A stretch of DNA of 36,319 nt from Chalciporus piperatus (Eukaryota; Basidiomycota; Agaricomycetes; Boletales; Boletaceae). Position numbers and translations under genes: made by a program. Shown here one piece after another: positions 30,909 through 36,319 of the stretch (position 1 is its first letter; each line of letters begins with the position of its first letter). Under the pieces are notes generated by a model. It had not been told where the DNA came from, did not search any database, and saw only the letters and a list, made by a program, of their open reading frames with translations. Where the stretch lies: contig JBBPTG010000241.1 in the NCBI GenBank assembly GCA_038093975.1, positions 1-36,319 on the forward strand. Reading direction: 5' to 3'.

Positions 30909-32433
30909 CTAGACGTACTCTCGACACTTTTGAAGTCTGAGCACATCGGTTCCTGTCTTCTTGTCGAACCGTTGGGTCCATGCGACGACCTCCGGGTCTG
31001 TGGATGCGGTAAGATTGAGCTCCCCTAGCACATCCCCCAAGGTTTCAAGAAGGCCAGATATTGTCTGGTCGACCGGAATATTCCGAACGAAGGGAATTCC
31101 ACTCGGGTACCGACTGTACCAAGTGTTCCCGCCTTGGTGATTCCTGACTACAGAGACCCCAGGCCCCATAGTCCGACACATTGGACACTGCACTGGGACC
31201 AGGGAGAGATCGTGCCGCAACAGCGGTTGCACCATGTTCTCTCTAAGCCACATGGACAATGCGCACTGCAGGCAGAAGCCGTGACCGCAATGCATGATTA
31301 TCGCGTACCCTCTGTTCATGCTGTCAGTACGTCGGCAGGAGACATCGCCCTGGACTCACATGACCTCTAAGCATCTACGGGATTAGGATTATCTTACATG
31401 GGAATCATCGCTATGGCACGGCGGACTCACATGTTACATGTATGGATCTCAAGCTGGCGTTCCAGGTCCTTTATCCTTTCCTTCAGCCCTGCGGTCGAGG
31501 TCCCGCCACGGCGAACTGCTGCCAGTAATTTGACCTTCAGCTCCGAGATCTCAGTTTCATGTCGCAACAGTTTCTTCGTCATCTCGTCGCTCTCCTCCTC
31601 CTTACACATCAGATTCTCTGCGGCCCTTCGAACCTTGGCACGCAATCGTTCTTCCCTCTCCGTCGCTGTGTCCCGTTGTGCGAACATACCGTCCAATATA
31701 CGTCGTTGTATGACCAACGCCTGATCCCTGAGAGCGATCGTCTTCTCAAGGCTCTGAAGCCTTTCCGTGGGGTCACGCGATGTATCGAGGTCGGTTTGTA
31801 CGCCCTCCGTGACTTGTATTCGCGTCATAGCTGGGATGTGGGTGGGCTCCCCCAAGCCCGAGGGATGGGCGACGGTCCGCTGTGACATAAACAATTGAGA
31901 TGCTTCCCGACCTTGCAGGGAAAGCTCACCTGGCCATCCTCGCAGCGCTTTCCTTTGGATGGGCCCGCAATCAAGTCCTCCTTGGCCCCTGGAGATATGC
32001 GTGGCCTCTTCGATGGAACGACGACGTCCGGATACGTGGTCTGGGATCGCGATGCCGGGGGCAGGTCCTCCATTCCAACAAGCTTGCGAATGCAGCGGGA
32101 GAGGATGGCCACGTCCGGCGGGGCTTGCCCGGTCGCCTCCTCGTAGTCTTGTAGTGTTCCAACGTAGCGTATCCCCTGCTGTCGACAGGGTGCGGGGAAG
32201 GCGGTAATACCAAAGAAATCGATGGATCTATGGTGTGCCGAATTCCACGTATGCCACCCATCTTCGCAATAAATCGATATTGTGGATGATGACTTATTGG
32301 GGACCGGTGATACCAGGACATCGCCAACGAAGAAATGATGACTGTCATCGAGTGGTAGTGGAATATCGGAAGCATAGATGTCATATGAGAGCTCCTGCCC
32401 ATTAATAGTGGACGTCGTCGTGAAAGACCTCAT
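30909..32433 (-). CDS. Coiled-coil RING-finger protein, four exons including a 15-nt microexon, 459 aa
   Basis: Exons 32433-31930, 31879-31431, 31374-31360, 31320-30909; 1380 nt in frame. The 15-nt exon supplies the second RING cysteine: joined, the sequence reads TCNICLEV...HCGHGFCLQC...CPMC, giving C316, C319, C334, H336, C339, C342, C368, C371 (C3HC4 order). Without it C319 is lost. Residues about 190-312 are a charged heptad-like coiled coil (ERLQSLEKTIALRDQALV onward). The N-terminal ~165 residues are unassigned. Expected role: E3 ubiquitin ligase recruiting an E2, possibly dimeric. The start was chosen for a TATATATATA run 46-56 bp upstream; an in-frame ATG at 32529 would add 32 residues but lies upstream of that run. 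The intron 31321-31359 is only 39 bp. Confidence 0.8.
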
Positions 32434-32478
32434 TATGCTGTTGTGCGGGGATTGTGGTGATGTTATCCCACTGTCCAA

Positions 32479-32489
32479 TATATATATAT
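32479..32489 (-). promoter_or_regulatory. TATA box for the RING gene
   Basis: An alternating TA run about 46-56 bp upstream of ATG 32433, matching the arrangement in the two divergent genes to the left. Confidence 0.45.
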
Positions 32490-32642
32490 GTCTGCTCATT
32501 GCGCCGGAGGTTCCTAATGTGGACGGCATGATTGATCGGCTTTACCGGAATCTATATCGAGATGCCCCTTTGTGCGCTTTACATAGTACATCCATATATA
32601 GCCCACGGGCGCAAACTGCTGTCCCAATCTGGGCCGAAGTCA

Positions 32643-34045
32643 GGTGTTCGACGTGTTCGACGCATGTTCGACGCATGTTCGACATGTTCGACAGGGTGTT
32701 CGACGGATGTTCGACGCCCACCCTAAGTTCAATCAGAGGGAAACTCGACATGTTCGACATGTTAGACGGGGTGTGTATGTTAGAAGCACATTCTACAGTG
32801 TTAGATATGTTCTACGTCAGCTGTATATCAATGGAATGAGGTTAAACAGATTGTAGACACATGTTCGACGTGTTCGACGATGTTCGACGCATGTTCGACG
32901 GGGTGTTCGACATGTTCGACGATGTTCGACACATGGTCGACGATGTTCGACACATGTTCGACACATGTTCGACGGGGTGGTGTGTATGTTAGAGGCATAT
33001 TCTACAATATTAGATATGTTCTACATCAGTTGTATATCAATGTAATGAGGTTAAACAGATCGTAGACACATGTTCGACGATGTTCGACGCATGTTCGACA
33101 TGTTCGACGGGGTGGCGTGTATGTTAGAGGCATATTCTACAATATTAGATATGTTCTACATCAGTTGTATATCAATGTAATGAGGTTAAACAGATCGTAG
33201 ATACATGTTCGACGATGTTCGACGCATGTTCGACGGGGTGTTCGACGTGTTCGACGATGTTCGACGCATGTTCGACATGTTCGACGGGGTGGTGTGTATG
33301 TTAGAGGCATATTCTACAATATTAGATATGTTCTACATCAGTTGTATATCAATGTAATGAGGTTAAACAGATCGTAGATACATGTTCGACGATGTTCGAC
33401 GCATGTTCGACGGGGTGTTCGACGTGTTCGACGATGTTCGACGCATGTTCGACATGTTCGACGGGGTGGTGTGTATGTTAGAGGCATATTCTACAATATT
33501 AGATATGTTCTACATCAGTTGTATATCAATGTAATGAGGTTGAACAGATCGTAAACACATGTTCGACGATGTTCGACACATGTTCGACGTGTTCGACACA
33601 TGTTCGACACATGTTCGACGATGTTCGACGCATGTTCGACGGGGTGTTCGACATGTTCGACGATGTTCGACGCATGTTCGACATGTTCGACGGGGTGGTG
33701 TGTATGTTAGAGGCATATTCTACAATATTAGATATGTTCTACATCAGTTGTATATCAATGTAATGAGGTTGAACAGATCGTAAACACATGTTCGACGATG
33801 TTCGACACATGTTCGGCATTCGTGTTCGACACATGTTCGCGATGTTCGACGCATGTTCGACGGGGTGTTCGACGATGTTCGACGCATGTTCGACGCATGT
33901 TCGACATGTTCGACGGGGTGGTGTGTATGTTAGAGGCATATTCTACAATATTAGATATGTTCTACATCAGTTGTATATCAATGTAATGAGGTTGAACAGA
34001 TCGTAAACACATGTTCGACGTGTTCGACATGTTCGACGGATGTTC
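32643..34045 (+). repeat. TTCGAC-rich tandem array, second block
   Basis: Seven units with a conserved AT-rich core (about 85-90 bp from GTGTATGTTAGAGGCATA to GAGGTTAAACAGATCGTA; the TGTATATCAATG motif recurs near 32821, 33030, 33166, 33343, 33521, 33749 and 33973), separated by variable blocks of ATGTTCGAC motifs. Unit length varies (136-228 bp) because the TTCGAC blocks vary. The array is bracketed by a repeated flank, CGCCCACCCTAAGTTCAATC, near 32714 and 34044. ORFs here are repeat read-throughs. Confidence 0.88.
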
Positions 34046-34121
34046 GACGCCCACCCTAAGTTCAATCAGAGGAAAACTGTATCTCAACTTCGATATCACA
34101 GGATACAGGCGTCTACACAAT

Positions 34122-36146
34122 CTATAATGACTGGGCGGAGAGAAAGGAATTGATCCATGTATGCATCCGAATGCCAAATGTGTCCGCAACCATCCCATAC
34201 GTATCGTCCCTCATACAGTCCATCCACAGGCTTGCGGTCATGGTCCTCTCGACCTCGTTGACGAAGTAGAACAGCGCGCCATCCTTTTCCATCACGCCAA
34301 CATCCATCCTGCAGAACAAGGCGAGGGAGGAAGAGGAGAACTGGAGCTTCTCCGTAATGACAAGTAGCCGCCATGCCTCCGTGACGAACGCCTTGAACTC
34401 GGCTTTGGCCTGGTCACGATGGGCTATATCCCCATTGTCAGCGGTTCCGAATATCGATGGGTTGATCCTCCCTCCTGTACTCTGGGCGTTTTCTCTGGCC
34501 TCGGTCAGCATATTCCTGCAAATCCCGGCGATGGTCAAACATCATCCAATCCAATATCTCATCACTTGCCATAGTTCCTGTAGCGAGTAAAACGACCTTG
34601 CCTCCTGCCCCATCCACTTGCCTCCACCTTGCCTGTGGGTGAAGATAATCTGGGCGATGGTCCCGTTCAGGATGAATACCCTCCACTCCCCGATTTGCTG
34701 CAGGGTTGGAACATATTGCTGGGATAGCCATTGTTCGCCACCAGGTGCCTGGGCCTGGAGGTATGCCCAAGTCCGTTGCTTCGGCGTTCCGGGAAGTAGG
34801 ACATGCAGGCCACTGTCGCTGTTTGACCGCTTCAGGACGGTGTCGGTGGGAATAGGGTCGCCATGTCTGAGGGGGCGCGTTCGGGGATAGGGAAGCGACA
34901 TGAGGTCCGCAACGGACATGAGGTTATTGATGACGCTCATCTTCTGCCCGGCGTATTGGAGCTGATTGGGGGGTGGCCACACGATGGTGTTTAAAGCGGA
35001 TAAATGTAGGGAGTATCTCTCCCGGTCCTCCTCGGATGCCAGCCCATACACGTCTGCGCTCGACCTATGGGCGGTTCATCAGTAGTGATCATGCAGGGTA
35101 GATTCTGAATGACTGCCTACTTGTAATCGATGGTGTAATCGATTCCTCCTAGGATCGCCTTGTATGTCGAGAGCTCAGACATGGCCACAACATCTGGAGT
35201 GGTCAGAATGGTCTTGAACCTCTCCCACGTCATGTACGACACATCGAAGTATTGCGAGTTACTCATTCGACCAAGTCGGTACACTACCCACAGCTATAAC
35301 ATGTAAGTAATCGTGTTTCACGCAAGGCATATTCATGTTACATACCCATTCTGAGATTCGAACGGTTGCATTCTTGCCCTTTGTCGGCCTGCGTCCGAGA
35401 TACGCTATATGGCGAGGTACCTGTTGAATCAGGCTTTCGATAGTCGTGCGCGGTAATGTCCGCGTTGTAAACCCAAGGTCTCCTATCGAGTCTGCTGCAC
35501 CATCACAGCCACGAGATGGATCGGGGACATAAAGAATGCGGAACGGCATGATTTCGTATAGGAGGGAGGGGCTAGAGGTACCCGTGCCCGGGTTACGCAG
35601 GAAGGAGGAGGGAACACCGGAGAAGGAGGAGGAGGTCCCTCCAGACCTCGTCGAGACCACCGACAGCGCTCGAGCTATCGGTGGGTTGCCGAGTGTTGGA
35701 TACATTTCCACCTCGGGGTCCATGTTCATCTCGCTCCCTTCCGTCTGACCAAGCGATTCTTCCTCGTCTTCATTCTCATCGCCCTCCATGTTGACATCCT
35801 CATCGATCGGCGCAGGGTTGGCGGATGTCGACGACGAGGTGACTAGTCCATAGATCCTGTCGATCTCCTCGACGGTTAGGCCAAGACGCTCAGGCAGCTT
35901 GGCGTTGAGTTTGGGTTTCCTCCGGATTGCTGGAATATACTCCAGTAGCTCTGCCGCAGTGGCAGAACGTGTCCCTGCGGGACATCCATCCCAGCAGTTG
36001 GGATGGGCTATCGTCTTGTTCGCGGCATGCCTGTGCAGGGACGAACCCTCCTTGGCCCACAAGGGGGTTCCACTATTGTTGAGGCACCTCCCTTGCCTGC
36101 AGGTGTGAGTACAGACTTCGTAACCCCTTGTTACTCTTCGGGCCAT
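34122..36146 (-). CDS. Unknown-function protein with ATP-grasp-like C-terminus, four exons, 610 aa
   Basis: Exons 36146-35346, 35293-35121, 35064-34566, 34481-34122; 1833 nt in frame. The first two introns (52 and 56 bp) are clear. The third (34482-34565, 84 bp, GTGATG donor, GCTGACC branch-like site, CCCAG acceptor) removes an in-frame TGA at 34544-34542; if it is not an intron, the gene is broken there. N-terminus: Cys/His-rich (CTHTCRQGRC, then PNCWDGC), followed by an acidic Ser-rich linker (ENEDEEESLG). C-terminal part: QQYVPTLQQIGEWRVFILNG, then FCRMDVGVM and YFVNEVERTMTASLW, an order that recalls ATP-grasp ligases (binding strand, then R-x-D and N-E residues). That assignment is tentative. 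Confidence 0.68.
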
Positions 36147-36319
36147 ATTCGGTTATGGAGGCTTTGGGGTGAGATGGGAGCTTATGACGTTGTCTCACCT
36201 AGCATGTGTGCCATCCTTATATCATCGCATACATCCTATTAAACCTTAAGGGAAGTATTCCCGCCATCATAATGCGCTATATAATGCTTTTGGACATCCG
36301 GATTTGTACATATGCCATA
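36147..36319. other. Upstream region of the last gene, window edge
   Basis: No further gene is visible. A minus-strand TATAA-like site near 36213-36218 is about 70 bp upstream of ATG 36146, and a second AT-rich TATATA lies near 36278. Confidence 0.4.

Noticed and set aside
32532..34006. Plus and minus ORFs reading FDACSTHVR or RRTCVEH repeats
   Set aside because: Pure translations of the TTCGAC array; they change with motif number and have no conserved start or end.

Overview
The window looks like a gene-and-repeat mosaic from a filamentous basidiomycete, most likely an Agaricomycete. The reasons are short spliceosomal introns (mostly 48-63 bp, GTRNGY donors, CTRAC-like branch points, TAG/CAG acceptors), several F-box genes, a BAH plus PHD-type gene, a fungal-style SNF2-like gene and a hAT transposon. 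I found no rRNA, tRNA or CRISPR array. Exon joins below were worked out by hand from splice signals and reading-frame continuity; none is confirmed by transcripts.

Left part (1-5.1 kb): a 5'-truncated gene of unknown function with a lysine-rich and then acidic tail, a roughly 300-bp tandem repeat in four copies, and a two-exon minus-strand gene of unknown function. Middle (5.1-20.4 kb): an accessory block dominated by repeats. It holds an intact 11-exon SNF2-like ATPase gene (5917-10492, minus, 1290 aa) bracketed by inverted repeats. It also holds about 40 copies of a short palindrome (GGGCGTCC-A/T-GGACGCCC), often paired at 68-70 bp around a central CACGTG, a 120-bp minisatellite open in several frames, two copies of an 87-bp foldback carrying telomere-like motifs, a 3.4-kb array of diverged MITE-like units with a near-identical 468-bp direct repeat, and a tandem array that looks like duplicated exon-intron modules.

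Right part (20.4-36.3 kb): an F-box gene whose 3' end runs into the repeat block; a complete hAT transposon (22109-26274) with an 8-bp target-site duplication, terminal inverted repeats and an open 10-exon transposase (994 aa); a small gene with two tandem F-box-like motifs; and a compact regulatory-type gene cluster. The cluster has an F-box/LRR-like gene and a BAH-PHD gene sharing a 287-bp divergent promoter, then a coiled-coil RING gene and a gene with a C-terminal ATP-grasp-like look. A TTCGAC-rich array lies before and inside this cluster (27.2 kb and 32.6-34.0 kb).

The most unusual signal is the palindrome family. It has no stop codon in any of the six frames, sits in intergenic DNA, in a 238-bp intron of the SNF2-like gene and apparently in exon-like modules, and shows a filled/empty site pair and a compensated (both arms changed) copy. 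That is what one expects of a very small mobile or gene-conversion-maintained element. No common pathway links the genes; the F-box, RING and BAH-PHD products would be expected in ubiquitin ligase and chromatin roles.
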